Positions 1-8,685 of a stretch of 64,000 nucleotides of DNA are shown piece by piece. Made by a program: the position numbers and the translations under genes. The notes under the pieces are model-generated. The model did not search any database and had not been told where the DNA came from. It was given only the letters and a program-made list of their open reading frames with translations. Position 1 is the first letter of the stretch, and each line of letters opens with the position of its first letter. Origin of the DNA: CALMBW01 sp963779645 (lineage in GTDB: Bacteria > Actinomycetota > CADDZG01 > WHSQ01); contig CAVZYX010000005.1 in assembly GCA_963779645.1 (NCBI GenBank), positions 186,001 to 250,000 on the forward strand. Reading direction: 5' to 3'.

Positions 1-224
1 TCTTCGATCGCGAGGCACAAGGTGAAGAAGTCGCCTCCGACGCCGCCGTACTCCTCGGGATACGGGAGACCGAACAACCCCAGCTCGCCCATCTGTTTGA
101 CGGCATCGATGGGCAGCTCACCTTGCTCGTCCCAATGCTCTGCGTTAGGCGCGATGTAGTCCTCGACGAACTCCCGCACAACTTTGACGAACTCCTGCTG
201 CTCTGATGAGAGGTCTAGATCCAT
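1..224 (-). CDS. Acyl-CoA dehydrogenase, N-terminal part (cut by window edge)
   Basis: The minus strand from the ATG at 222-224 gives an acyl-CoA dehydrogenase N-terminal helical domain: it starts MDLDLSSEQQEFV and later reads LGLFGLPYPEEYGGVG, the hallmark of the first domain. Only about 74 residues lie in the window. Family members oxidise acyl-CoA to enoyl-CoA with FAD, passing electrons to ETF. The substrate cannot be told from this part. It lies directly downstream of the R2lox-like oxidase on the same strand (24-base gap), so the two are probably co-transcribed. Confidence 0.88.
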   Translation of the reverse strand, partial: MDLDLSSEQQEFVKVVREFVEDYIAPNAEHWDEQGELPIDAVKQMGELGLFGLPYPEEYGGVGGDFFTLCLAIE

Positions 225-248
225 GAGCGTCAGCCTACAGTCAGCGTT

Positions 249-1529
249 TCAGACGAAGAGCTTCGAGAGGCGCGCTTTGGCAGACAGAGAACCATGGACC
301 TTGAGCTTCCGACGAAGCAATGCCCAACGGGGATCCGTACGGCCGACCGCGATCTTCGCCCAATCGGCTGCCGCCACATCGAACGCAAGAGCAGGCTCCC
401 CCGCCTGCCCCGGCTTGGCTTCGGCATGACCGTTCGTTACGACGATGTGCCACGGCTCGTGGTCGGTGAAGTTCCACTGGATCGGGCCATCTAAGGAACG
501 GGCCACCTCGAGATCCATCGCTCGCACCATGCCCTCGAACAGGAGTTCCATGGCCTCGTCCGTGAGCCTCGGCTCACGCTCATCGTTCCCGATGACAAAG
601 GCGTCGATTAGAACCCAGGTCCGGCGTGCCTGCTCCTCGTAGCTGAGTTCGGGGTTGTGCCGGTTGATGATCGGAATCTCTTTCATCTCGATCCCGACAC
701 GCTTCAGTTTCGTGTCCAGGCTGCGCAGGCCGAACGCGTAGATCTCTTCGAGGGTGAAGTCGAAGCACTCAGCGAAGGATCGATCGTTGTTCGGCGGTAC
801 AAAAACGCCCACCGCGTAGCGCAGAAGCATGTCGAGGTGATCGATGACCGCGGCGCGAACTTCAGGCGAGCTGCGGACCAGCCCACCCAGGAACTTGATG
901 CCGAACGCAACATGCCGCGATTCGTCGCGAGACACGTTCCTGATGCCCTCGGTGAAACCCGGGAGAATGTCGAGCTTCTCCACGTAACGCTGGATGAAAT
1001 GCTGTCCTGGGATAGCGAGGACGCCCTCAACGACCACGTGATACGTCACTACGGCTTGAGCGAGAAGTGCCCGATCCTTCGGCTTCTTCCGAAGAGCCTC
1101 GGTGACCTTGTCGAGCTCGTCGAAGACGCCTTTGAAACCCCAGGTTAGATACGGCTCCATCGCGCGGAGCGTGGAACCGGTGTCGGTTCCGATAGAAACA
1201 ACCTCTCTCATGAAACGGTCGAAGAAGACGTGGTGACGCGCTTCGTCAACGATCTGCGTCGTGAGGAAGAGGCGTTCAGCGGGATCCGACGACGCATCAA
1301 GGATCGGCGTCAAGGTTCTGGCAACCGCGTCCTCGCCTACGAGGAACATCGCGTAGCTCCACAGAGCCGCCTGACGCTGTTCCTCGGTGAGCTTTGTTTG
1401 CCACTGTTCCTTATCGATCGAGAAATCGATCCCGGTCGCGCTCCAGTTGTTCTCCTCCCAGAGCCGGTACAGGCGGTCGTAGGAGATGACCTCTGGCTTC
1501 ACTTCTTCCAGGTCGCTCATATCCACCAA
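249..1529 (-). CDS. R2-like ligand-binding oxidase (R2lox-like) with C-terminal SCP2-like domain
   Basis: The 426-residue protein has a ferritin-like core with the full dinuclear metal ligand set: E66 (in GEDAVA), E96 and H99 (DEARHH), E168 (VVVEGV), E203 and H206 (DESRH). V69 and Y163 sit where R2-like ligand-binding oxidases place the Val and Tyr that form an ether crosslink beside the Mn/Fe site. That points to R2lox rather than a true ribonucleotide reductase R2. Family members are usually about 300 residues. Here roughly 80-100 extra residues follow (about 347-426), ending with RTDPRWALLRRKLKVHG and a KLF-type terminus, which resembles an SCP2 sterol/acyl-lipid carrier domain. It is flanked by acyl-CoA dehydrogenases, so a lipid or acyl substrate is plausible (inference). 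Starts at TTG 1529, GTG 1526 or ATG 1520 are all possible; numbering uses 1529. Confidence 0.82.
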   Translation of the reverse strand: MVDMSDLEEVKPEVISYDRLYRLWEENNWSATGIDFSIDKEQWQTKLTEEQRQAALWSYAMFLVGEDAVARTLTPILDASSDPAERLFLTTQIVDEARHHVFFDRFMREVVSIGTDTGSTLRAMEPYLTWGFKGVFDELDKVTEALRKKPKDRALLAQAVVTYHVVVEGVLAIPGQHFIQRYVEKLDILPGFTEGIRNVSRDESRHVAFGIKFLGGLVRSSPEVRAAVIDHLDMLLRYAVGVFVPPNNDRSFAECFDFTLEEIYAFGLRSLDTKLKRVGIEMKEIPIINRHNPELSYEEQARRTWVLIDAFVIGNDEREPRLTDEAMELLFEGMVRAMDLEVARSLDGPIQWNFTDHEPWHIVVTNGHAEAKPGQAGEPALAFDVAAADWAKIAVGRTDPRWALLRRKLKVHGSLSAKARLSKLFV

Positions 1530-1563
1530 CTTAGTCGGGTTTCAACTATCCTCCTACCCGGGT

Positions 1564-1587
1564 AAACTTGACCATCGAGTCAAGTTT
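1564..1587. promoter_or_regulatory. Perfect 9-bp inverted repeat between divergent lipid genes (probable operator)
   Basis: AAACTTGAC, six bases, then GTCAAGTTT form a perfect inverted repeat in the 87-base gap between the divergent R2lox-like and acyl-CoA dehydrogenase genes. A terminator is not expected between divergent starts, so an operator for a dimeric repressor (TetR-like regulators are common for fatty-acid genes) is the better reading. No regulator gene is adjacent. Confidence 0.55.
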
Positions 1588-1616
1588 TTCTTGCGCCAGC
1601 AACCTAGGAGGCTTGT

Positions 1617-2807
1617 GTGGATTTCTCCCTGACCGAGGAGCAGATCGAACTCCAGAAGTGGGCCCATGAGTTCGCCGAGAAGGAGATACGGCCGGTAGCG
1701 GCCGAGTACGACGAATCCGAGGAATTCCCGTGGCCGGTTATCAAGAAGGCCGCCGATGCGGGCCTCTACGGCCTCGACATCTACATGAATTCGCAGCAAG
1801 ACCCCACAGGCATGACCTTGCCGATCATCATGGAAGAGATCTTCTGGGGATGCGCCGGCATCGGCCTTGCCATCTTCGGTACGGGCCTTCCCCTATCGGC
1901 TCTCGCTTCCGTTGGAACGCCCGAGCAACTCTTCGAGTGGGCGCCGAAGATGTTCGGCACGCCCGAAGACCCCAAGGTTGCAGCGTTCGGTGTCACCGAG
2001 CCACAAGCTGGATCTGATGTTCGCAACCTGCGGACCAAAGCGGTTCGTGACGGAGACGAATGGGTGCTCAACGGTCGCAAGGTCTTCATCACGAACGGTG
2101 GCGTCGCCGACGTCTTCGTGATCGTCGCCACGGTCGATGCCGAGCTTGGGCACCGCGGACAAGCGAGTTTCATCATTCACAAAGACGATGGCGGCATCTC
2201 CGCTGGCCGCAAAGAGAAGAAGCTCGGTATCCGGGCATCCAACACGACCGAAGTAGTGCTCGAGGACTGCCGCATACCGGCAGACCGCGTACTCGGAGGA
2301 CTCGATCGCCTCGAAGGAAAACTCGATAAAGCCCGCAAGGGCGAGTCGACCGGAAGATCCTCTGGAGCGCTACGAACCTTCGAGGTGACGCGACCGTCGG
2401 TCGCCGCTCAGGCTGTTGGTATCGCGCGGGCGGCTCTCGAATACGCCATCGAGTATTCGAAGGAACGTGAAGCGTTCGGCGTTCCGATCGCTCAGCACCA
2501 GAGCATCCAGAATCACCTCGCCGATATGGCTGTAGAGGTCGAGTGTGCGCGACTCCTAACCCACAAGGCTGCATGGCTGGCCGCCTCGGGTGCCCCGTTC
2601 ACCAAAGCCGAAGGTTCGATGAGCAAATTGAAGGCCGGCGAGGTAGCGGTCAAGGTCACCGAACAGGCCATCCAGGTTCTCGGCGGCTGGGGTTACGTCA
2701 AAGAGTTCCCGGTCGAGAAGTGGTACCGGGACAGCAAGATCTACACCCTGTTCGAAGGCACGTCCGAGATCCAGCGCATGGTCATAGCGAGGGCGTTGAT
2801 CTCCTAA
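1617..2807 (+). CDS. Acyl-CoA dehydrogenase
   Basis: The 396-residue protein has the usual order: N-terminal helical domain (about 1-115), middle beta domain with FGVTEPQAGSDV and WVLNGRKVFITNGG (FAD/substrate contacts), and C-terminal helical domain (about 245-396). The C-terminal motif YTLFEGTSEIQRMVIA carries the glutamate used as catalytic base in this family. An insert of about 20 residues (around 235-255) precedes the C-terminal domain. The start is GTG at 1617, five bases after AGGAGG. The enzyme would desaturate acyl-CoA and reduce ETF; chain specificity is not clear. It is transcribed away from the R2lox-like gene across a shared palindrome and ends at a strong hairpin. Confidence 0.93.
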   Translation: MDFSLTEEQIELQKWAHEFAEKEIRPVAAEYDESEEFPWPVIKKAADAGLYGLDIYMNSQQDPTGMTLPIIMEEIFWGCAGIGLAIFGTGLPLSALASVGTPEQLFEWAPKMFGTPEDPKVAAFGVTEPQAGSDVRNLRTKAVRDGDEWVLNGRKVFITNGGVADVFVIVATVDAELGHRGQASFIIHKDDGGISAGRKEKKLGIRASNTTEVVLEDCRIPADRVLGGLDRLEGKLDKARKGESTGRSSGALRTFEVTRPSVAAQAVGIARAALEYAIEYSKEREAFGVPIAQHQSIQNHLADMAVEVECARLLTHKAAWLAASGAPFTKAEGSMSKLKAGEVAVKVTEQAIQVLGGWGYVKEFPVEKWYRDSKIYTLFEGTSEIQRMVIARALIS

Positions 2808-2815
2808 CCAGAAAA

Positions 2816-2872
2816 ATCACGTCTGACCTCAAAAATGGTGCTCTGGCCGCCAGAAACGAGGTCAGACGTGAT
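2816..2872. terminator. 15-bp perfect inverted repeat between convergent genes
   Basis: ATCACGTCTGACCTC (2816-2830) pairs perfectly with GAGGTCAGACGTGAT (2858-2872). The 27-base loop holds a second small stem (TCTGG/CCAGA). It fills the gap between convergent genes and most likely terminates both. The arms contain a GGTCAGAC-like core that also occurs in some REP elements, so a REP origin is possible. Confidence 0.7.
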
Positions 2873-2873
2873 C

Positions 2874-3377
2874 TCAGGTGCCCTGCGGTCCTTCGGAGCG
2901 GACCTTGGATACCTGGACTAGCGCATCACGCAACTCGTCGATCCACTCGGACTGATTCTTCGCAACGAGCTTCACGCACCATGAAAGAGCGTGAGCTCTG
3001 CTTCGCGCAACGCCCGAATCCACGAGCGTGTCGAGAACCTGACGTTCCGGAAGGCGAAGTCTCGTCATGACCGGCAACGCAAGGTGGGTGAACAAGATCC
3101 GACGGTCTCCAACTCGAACCCCCCAGGAAACCTTCTTACCGAAACGAGACTGAGCCTCATCCGCGATCGCCATGCGATCGCCGAGGGTCTCTTCCCGGAA
3201 ACGGGCGATCCGTCCTGCCGTCGCTTCCTCGAGAGCTGCCTCGTCGGTGTCCCCTTCCAAAACCACGCCGTCGAGAACCCCGACGACGTAGATCTCGTCC
3301 CGATCCGAGTCGACCTCGACCCCAGAGAACCAATCATCGGGGAGCCGTCCGGTGAACCACGCCTGAAGCTCGTTCAT
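2874..3377 (-). CDS. Hypothetical protein with C-terminal ribbon-helix-helix-like segment
   Basis: This 167-residue protein has no firm family assignment. Residues 1-60 are acidic (VEVDSDRDEIYVVGVLDG). The C-terminal third contains TRLRLPERQVLDTLVDSG followed by VARSRAHALSWCVKLV, which has the spacing of a ribbon-helix-helix DNA-binding motif: a short strand, helix, a turn rich in Ser/Arg, then helix. A nested palindrome lies just upstream of its start, so it may be a DNA-binding protein that controls its own promoter (inference). It converges on the acyl-CoA dehydrogenase and is divergent from the PASTA protein. Confidence 0.7.
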   Translation of the reverse strand: MNELQAWFTGRLPDDWFSGVEVDSDRDEIYVVGVLDGVVLEGDTDEAALEEATAGRIARFREETLGDRMAIADEAQSRFGKKVSWGVRVGDRRILFTHLALPVMTRLRLPERQVLDTLVDSGVARSRAHALSWCVKLVAKNQSEWIDELRDALVQVSKVRSEGPQGT

Positions 3378-3387
3378 GCTGCCTCCT

Positions 3388-3421
3388 TGTAAGAATGATT
3401 ACATCATTACACACTTACAAA
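3388..3421. promoter_or_regulatory. Nested palindrome in divergent promoter region (possible operator)
   Basis: TTGTAAG (3388-3394) is mirrored by CTTACAA (3415-3421), and inside it AATGAT (3395-3400) is mirrored by ATCATT (3404-3409). It starts 11 bases before the start codon of the 167-residue gene, and the GTG of the PASTA protein lies 33 bases beyond the other end. The position suits autoregulation by the ribbon-helix-helix-like product. Confidence 0.5.
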
Positions 3422-3454
3422 GGATGGAGCGCCTCACTCCCGTAGGGTCGAGGG

Positions 3455-4279
3455 GTGGCGAGCAAGATCACGGGGATATGGGTAATCCGGGCGCTGATCG
3501 CCCTGGTTGCCCTCGGGAGCCTCATAGGGACGATCACCTTCCAGAGCGGTGGCGGAACCAGGCCCCCGCCCAAGGACCCGACCCCGTCGCCGCCCGTCCC
3601 GACCACGATCCCCACCGGCGCCTTGGTGACGGTTCCGGATCTTCTAGGTCAGGCCGTTGCGTCAGCTCGACAGATACTCGTCGCCGAAGGGCTCGTCGCA
3701 TCGGTTGGAACGATCTCCGAAGAGGCGCCACAGTTATGGAGCGTGGTGCGCATCCAGGATCCAAGGCCCGGCGAGCAGCTCCCCCCAGGTGAATCCGTCT
3801 TCTTGATCGCGACACGACAGGAACGACCCGATCTCGAACTTCCGGAGACCTCCCCCGGTTCCTGTCCCGCTACCCAGGTGCATCCATCCCCTCGTTTCCG
3901 TCAAGCGATAACGACGCGGCATGCCAAGCTGGGTTCCGCAACGGAGGACGGGGTCATCGACCTCGACAGCTATCCGCGATCGGATGAGGGAGCCGAGGTC
4001 TCGCTTCTCTGGGGCACCGCCGGTGGCTACAAGGGTCCGATGCTGGTACGCGGCGATCGCATCGATGGCGACGGAGAACTGGTCTTCTTTCAGGACCCCG
4101 ACCCCGTCGAGAGCCGTTTGATCCCCCGCGGTACTTCCTTCGAATTCCACTTCGATCGCGGTGGAGCACCGAATGGGCTCGCGTGGAGCACGGTCGTCAC
4201 TTTCCCCGATCCAGGTTGCTACGCCTTTCAGATCGACGGCCCAAACTTCACCGAACACCTGATAGTCGAAGCGATCTGA
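3455..4279 (+). CDS. Membrane-anchored PASTA-domain protein
   Basis: The 274-residue protein has one N-terminal membrane segment (about 7-30), a Pro/Thr-rich linker (about 33-55), and one PASTA domain (about 57-120) with VTVPDLLGQAVASARQIL and the later P-x-P-G motif QDPRPGEQLPPGESV. The rest (about 140-274) is an exported domain not recognised here. PASTA domains bind cell-wall muropeptides or beta-lactams in some Actinomycetota kinases and penicillin-binding proteins; here there is no kinase or transpeptidase. The role is probably at the cell wall. The start is GTG. Confidence 0.8.
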   Translation: MASKITGIWVIRALIALVALGSLIGTITFQSGGGTRPPPKDPTPSPPVPTTIPTGALVTVPDLLGQAVASARQILVAEGLVASVGTISEEAPQLWSVVRIQDPRPGEQLPPGESVFLIATRQERPDLELPETSPGSCPATQVHPSPRFRQAITTRHAKLGSATEDGVIDLDSYPRSDEGAEVSLLWGTAGGYKGPMLVRGDRIDGDGELVFFQDPDPVESRLIPRGTSFEFHFDRGGAPNGLAWSTVVTFPDPGCYAFQIDGPNFTEHLIVEAI

Positions 4280-4310
4280 ACGCGCCAGCCTCTCTGATAG
4301 AAGTTAGTAA

Positions 4311-5011
4311 GTGGCCGACAAGGTGATCCTTTGGGACTTCGACGGAACGCTCGCGTATCGCGAGGGTTTGTGGAGCGGATGTCTTGCCGAAGTGATCGCT
4401 GACGTAGCTCCGGATCTCGGTCTGACCCGCGATGATGTCCGGCCATTCCTTCAGAAGGGCTTCCCATGGGATCGCGCCGACGAACCGCACCTGGAACTCT
4501 GCGACCCAGAAGCCTGGTGGGCACCGATGGAAGACCTTCTTGCAGGAGTCGCCGTCTCTCTCGGCGTTCCTGAGGATCGAGCACGAGAATGCGCGCATCA
4601 AACGCGGCTTCGATACATCGATGGCACCGGTTTCCGTTTGTTCGATGACGTTGTCCCGGTTCTTTCGTCTCTCCGGGATGAGGGGTGGAGCCACGTCATC
4701 CTTTCCAATCACGTTCCTGAACTCGAAGCGATCGTCGAAGCCGTGCGACTTCGTTCATTGGTGACCAAGGTCTTCACATCCGCCCTCACCGGGTACGAGA
4801 AGCCTCACCCCGAAGCGTTCCGCATTCGCGCGAGGCGAGTGGCAACCCACGTGAGATCTGGATGATCGGTGACAATCCATGGGCCGACGTTCTCGGCGCG
4901 GAAGAGCAAGGCATCCCCGCAATCCTTGTCAGAGAGAATCATCCTGATGTGAAGAGAAGGTCTGAAGACCTTCGCGGGGTCACCGATCTACTGACCCAAC
5001 CGGCCCCATAA
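4311..5011 (+). pseudogene. HAD-family hydrolase, frameshifted
   Basis: The first frame (4311-4865) has HAD motif I (LWDFDGTLAYREG), motif II (HVILSNH) and the motif III lysine region (TGYEKPHPEAFR), then stops early. The missing motif IV (IWMIGDNPWADVLGAEEQG) continues in the +1 frame from about 4830 to the stop at 5009-5011. A one-base loss in the CGCGCG stretch near 4828-4835 would explain it. Intact, it would be a phosphoglycolate-phosphatase-like HAD hydrolase of about 233 residues. Restored, its end overlaps the convergent membrane-protein gene by 32 bases. It may be a real pseudogene or a sequence error. Confidence 0.8.
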
Positions 5012-6887
5012 GGAAGTACTTCGTTCCTTCAAACATCCCGGTGGCAACTACGTTGTACGGATTACCAGGTGGGATCCCCCGAAGAACCAGGTGGGTTGGC
5101 TGACCCTCACCACTGGCAGTCAACTCGTTCCACTGATCGGCGAGTTCGTTGAATCGGATCCGGAGGTCGTTCGTTTCAAGTGCCGGGTGGTCGTAAGTAG
5201 CCAGGCGCACGCCTGAGAACTCGAACAACTTGAATGCGAGCTCGCGCGGACCTTCGACGATGACGACATCCGCAGGCTCGAGCACGCGCGCCGCCTGATT
5301 GATGAACGAATCGGAGTCTTGGATGTCATCGCCGCCGTAGACGAAACCGGCGGCTCCTCTGTCCATGAGATCCGTGAGGTGTACCGATGCGAACAACGGG
5401 GAGACCGCTCCGACTCCAAGGATGAGCACCACGACCATTGCAGCTCGCACCTTCGAGATGATCTTGCCGTAGATCCACATGAGAGCGGCGCCCCCGAAGA
5501 CTGCCCCGAGGAGATGCAAAGGAGGCCATACGCGGCCCTGATGAAGAAGAGTCGCGTTCCCCCATAGGTCCCATTCGAACTGCCCGCGGAGGATCGACAG
5601 CAACAGCAGCGCTGAAGTTCCCGCGGCGAAAGCTAAGAGACCTCGGTCCTCGACCTCGCGTCGCTTCAGTGAAAGGTAGACACCCAGCGCGAACAATGGC
5701 AGCAACAGTCCCCAGGACGCTGCCGCGATATGGAACGGCCATTCTTTGCCGAGCCGCGGTGTGATGTTCACGAACCCGTCGAAACGGATGTAATCAACGA
5801 TGACGGGTAAGCCCCACAGCGCGAACACGAGACCGGCGCCACCTACGGTGTGCTTGACGTATCGCCACCGGTTCTCGCGCACGGCAAGGCTTGCAACCGC
5901 CATCCAAACGAGGGAACTCATGAACATCGGGACGCTCACAAGTCCGGCGAGACCAGCGCATGCACCAGCCAATATCTCGACACGCCGGAGCCGATTCCGC
6001 GCCGCGATGATGCAGAGGAGACCGGCAGCCCCCAGCAGGATCACACCCAGCTCGCGCGGCAGTGCCGGTGGAAAGAGTTCGTAGACAGAGTTCGGTGACG
6101 CGACCACAAGATCGGCTCCGAACCTCGCGTTGCCGGGACTGGTGACGAAGTCGGGACCGCCCGATACGACCCAGCCGAAACCTCCGATCAAACCCGCGGC
6201 CCCCGCGGCCGCCCACCCCCCGTCGGGCCGCAGCCTGAATGCAAGACACGCCGCGGCGATGGGCAAGCCGGCGATCAGCAAGAGGTGAAGCGTCTCCAAA
6301 GCGGTCAGAGGCACGGTGCCGGGTGCCAGTCGCACCATCGTCGACATCGTTGCGTGCAAGCCCCACGGGTAGGCGTTCCGTCCTAGGTCAACGGCGGGCC
6401 CGGTGGGAAGCGGGTCGCCGCCCAACAACTGCTCCGTCCAACCGAGATGCCACGGCGGATCCCCCGTTCGAACACTCGAACCGGACACGAACGCCGGTAT
6501 CGCATAGATGCTCACCAACACCACTAGGAGCGCGCCCAGCTTCGCGTAGGAGATGGGCCGCGGACGCGGAAGCCGCTCGCGTCTCTTGAACCAGTAAGCG
6601 AGCATCGCGATGGTGAGCACAGGGACAACACCGGGGTGACCGAAAACATGTCCCCTCGTCGCGATGTGCAGCAACATCAACACGACGCTGAAAGCGACGA
6701 ACCCGACGAAGCTCATCAGCGCTCGTTCGGTGATACCAACCCACTTCAGCTGGAACCCTTCACCGTTGCTCTCGGTCCTGTCCGGCAACAACCCCGACCA
6801 GCGGAGTAGGAGGTCCCCGGCAGCGAAACCAACTATCGAGAAAGCGATCAGCTGAAGCGCGATACCGGCGATCGTGGCCGCGCTCAC
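4980..6887 (-). CDS. Polytopic membrane protein (GT-C-like, unknown function)
   Basis: The 635-residue protein has roughly 12-14 hydrophobic segments from residue 5 to about 500 and a soluble C-terminal region (about 510-635). The first large extracytoplasmic loop carries TGDPPWHLGWTEQLL and then NAYPWGLHATMS, an arrangement of acidic/aromatic loop and YP-G-H motif seen in GT-C-like membrane glycosyltransferase families (DUF6541-like). A role in transferring lipid-linked sugars is possible but not proven. It starts with GTG five bases after the stop of the biotin carboxylase gene, so it is likely co-transcribed with it. Confidence 0.72.
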   Translation of the reverse strand: MSAATIAGIALQLIAFSIVGFAAGDLLLRWSGLLPDRTESNGEGFQLKWVGITERALMSFVGFVAFSVVLMLLHIATRGHVFGHPGVVPVLTIAMLAYWFKRRERLPRPRPISYAKLGALLVVLVSIYAIPAFVSGSSVRTGDPPWHLGWTEQLLGGDPLPTGPAVDLGRNAYPWGLHATMSTMVRLAPGTVPLTALETLHLLLIAGLPIAAACLAFRLRPDGGWAAAGAAGLIGGFGWVVSGGPDFVTSPGNARFGADLVVASPNSVYELFPPALPRELGVILLGAAGLLCIIAARNRLRRVEILAGACAGLAGLVSVPMFMSSLVWMAVASLAVRENRWRYVKHTVGGAGLVFALWGLPVIVDYIRFDGFVNITPRLGKEWPFHIAAASWGLLLPLFALGVYLSLKRREVEDRGLLAFAAGTSALLLLSILRGQFEWDLWGNATLLHQGRVWPPLHLLGAVFGGAALMWIYGKIISKVRAAMVVVLILGVGAVSPLFASVHLTDLMDRGAAGFVYGGDDIQDSDSFINQAARVLEPADVVIVEGPRELAFKLFEFSGVRLATYDHPALETNDLRIRFNELADQWNELTASGEGQPTHLVLRGIPPGNPYNVVATGMFEGTKYFLMGPVGSVDR

Positions 6888-6892
6888 CGCGG

Positions 6893-8557
6893 CTACTCGA
6901 CCACTACGAGGATCTGACCGGCGGCGACTGAGTCTCCGGGTGAAGTAAGGACTTCGGTGATGGTTCCGTCATGAGGAGCCGCGATAACGGTTTCCATCTT
7001 CATCGCTTCGAGAACGGCGAGCGGCTGACCGGCTGTCACCTTTTCCCCCTCCGCAACGAGAACCTTGAGGATCGTTCCTTGCATCGGGGCCGAGGCGTCG
7101 CCCCCCGCTGCACCCGCAGCCGCGTAGGCAGAGGGTGCCATCCCTGGGTTCCACAGTCGCACCGGGTGCCCACCAACCAGAAGAACGGGTTCGGTCGTCG
7201 TCGCAGCGAGCTGCGCAAGGGCTCCGTCCTCGACGGTGCGTGTGGTGTGGGTGCCCTCGACGAAACTCGACTCCTGCAGAAGAACCTTGTGAGCCGGGAT
7301 AGTCGTAGCTATGCCCTCGATCCGGTAGTCGTCAAGAGCTTTCAACATCCGTTGCCGCGCTTCGTCACGGTCTTTCCCGGAAGCGATGAGCTTCGCGATC
7401 AGGGAATCGTAGGCCGCCGGGACCTCGCCACCTTCGACGTAGCCCGAGTCGACACGGATCCCGTCACCTTGGGGTTCGATGTAGGTCGTGAGTTTGCCGG
7501 GCGTCGGCAAGAACCCGCGACTGGGATCCTCCGCGTTGATACGGCATTCGATCGAGTGCCCCTTCATGTTCTTGAGGATGTCGGCTTGCGTGAAGCCCAG
7601 AGGGTCGCCACTCGCGATCCGAAGTTGTGCAGCGACGAGGTCGATCCCTGTGGTCTCTTCCGTGACCGTGTGCTCCACCTGTAGGCGAGCGTTCACCTCG
7701 AGGAAATAGAAGTTGCCATCCGCGTCCACGAGCAGCTCCACGGTGCCGGCATTGACATAGCCACACGCGTTCATCAACGCAACAGCGGCGGCTCCCATCT
7801 CGGAAGCGCTGTCTCCGAAACGCGGCGGCGGTGTTTCCTCGATCAGTTTCTGGTGACGGCGTTGCAACGAACAATCGCGCACTCCCAGCCACATCGATTC
7901 GCCGGGTGCAGAGGAAAGTATCTGCACCTCGAGGTGCTTCGGATGCTCTAGGTAACGCTCCACGTAGACATCGCTGGAACCGAAGTAAGCCTGAGCCTCG
8001 CGACGGGCCGATGCGAACGCGTCTGTAGCCTCGCCTTCGCTCCGCACCACCTTGAGTCCACGGCCCCCACCCCCACCCGACGCCTTCACAGCGAGCGGAT
8101 AGCCATGCTCTTTGCCGAAGTCGATGACGGCCGAGGCGTCTTCGCTCGCTTCAAGGAGACCAGGCACCATCGGAACGCCGGCCTTCTCGGCGAGTTGCCG
8201 CGCACGGATCTTGTCTCCAACGGCTCGGGTCGCCTCGGGCGGAGGCCCGATCCATACAAGCCCTGCATCAGTCACGGCTTCGGCGAAGTCGGCATTCTCG
8301 GACAAGAACCCATAGCCGGGATGGATGGCTTGCGAACCGGTGTCCTTAGCTGCCCCGATGATGGCCTCGACATTTAGATAGGTATCCGATGGCGCGACAC
8401 CAGGAAGATGTACCGACTCGTCGGTCGAGCGCCGGTGCTTAGCGTTCGCGTCAACGTCCGAGTAGACGGCGACCGAAGTCACGCCGAGCTCCGTGCACGT
8501 GCGGGCCACCCGCACGGCGATCTCACCCCGATTAGCGATAAGGACCTTGTCGAACAC
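6893..8557 (-). CDS. Acyl-CoA carboxylase alpha subunit (biotin carboxylase plus biotin carrier)
   Basis: The 554-residue protein opens with MFDKVLIANRGEIAVRV, the biotin-carboxylase N-terminal domain. An ATP-grasp domain with the glycine-rich loop KASGGGGGRGLKVV and the carboxylase core EVNARLQVEHTVTE follow. A C-terminal biotinyl domain ends the protein, with the acceptor lysine at about K520 in EAMKMETV. It carboxylates its own biotin with ATP and bicarbonate for transfer by a carboxyltransferase partner to acetyl-, propionyl- or methylcrotonyl-CoA. It is shorter than methylcrotonyl-CoA carboxylase alpha, like other actinobacterial AccA proteins. A second paralogue lies at 14578-16320. Confidence 0.93.
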   Translation of the reverse strand: MFDKVLIANRGEIAVRVARTCTELGVTSVAVYSDVDANAKHRRSTDESVHLPGVAPSDTYLNVEAIIGAAKDTGSQAIHPGYGFLSENADFAEAVTDAGLVWIGPPPEATRAVGDKIRARQLAEKAGVPMVPGLLEASEDASAVIDFGKEHGYPLAVKASGGGGGRGLKVVRSEGEATDAFASARREAQAYFGSSDVYVERYLEHPKHLEVQILSSAPGESMWLGVRDCSLQRRHQKLIEETPPPRFGDSASEMGAAAVALMNACGYVNAGTVELLVDADGNFYFLEVNARLQVEHTVTEETTGIDLVAAQLRIASGDPLGFTQADILKNMKGHSIECRINAEDPSRGFLPTPGKLTTYIEPQGDGIRVDSGYVEGGEVPAAYDSLIAKLIASGKDRDEARQRMLKALDDYRIEGIATTIPAHKVLLQESSFVEGTHTTRTVEDGALAQLAATTTEPVLLVGGHPVRLWNPGMAPSAYAAAGAAGGDASAPMQGTILKVLVAEGEKVTAGQPLAVLEAMKMETVIAAPHDGTITEVLTSPGDSVAAGQILVVVE

Positions 8558-8685
8558 GGATTGGAGGCTAGCCGAAGGAGGCCCAAGGGGCTAAAGGTCG
8601 GCTCCGTGATGCGGCCAGAGACGTCCAGCGGCGGTGTGGAAGACATACCTAGGCTGATGGATTTACGGAAAACTCCGGCCTTCAG

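Noticed and set aside
657..1148. Open frame of 163 codons on the plus strand opposite the R2lox-like gene
   Set aside because: It lies entirely inside a clearly conserved gene on the other strand, has no start signals and gives no coherent motif.
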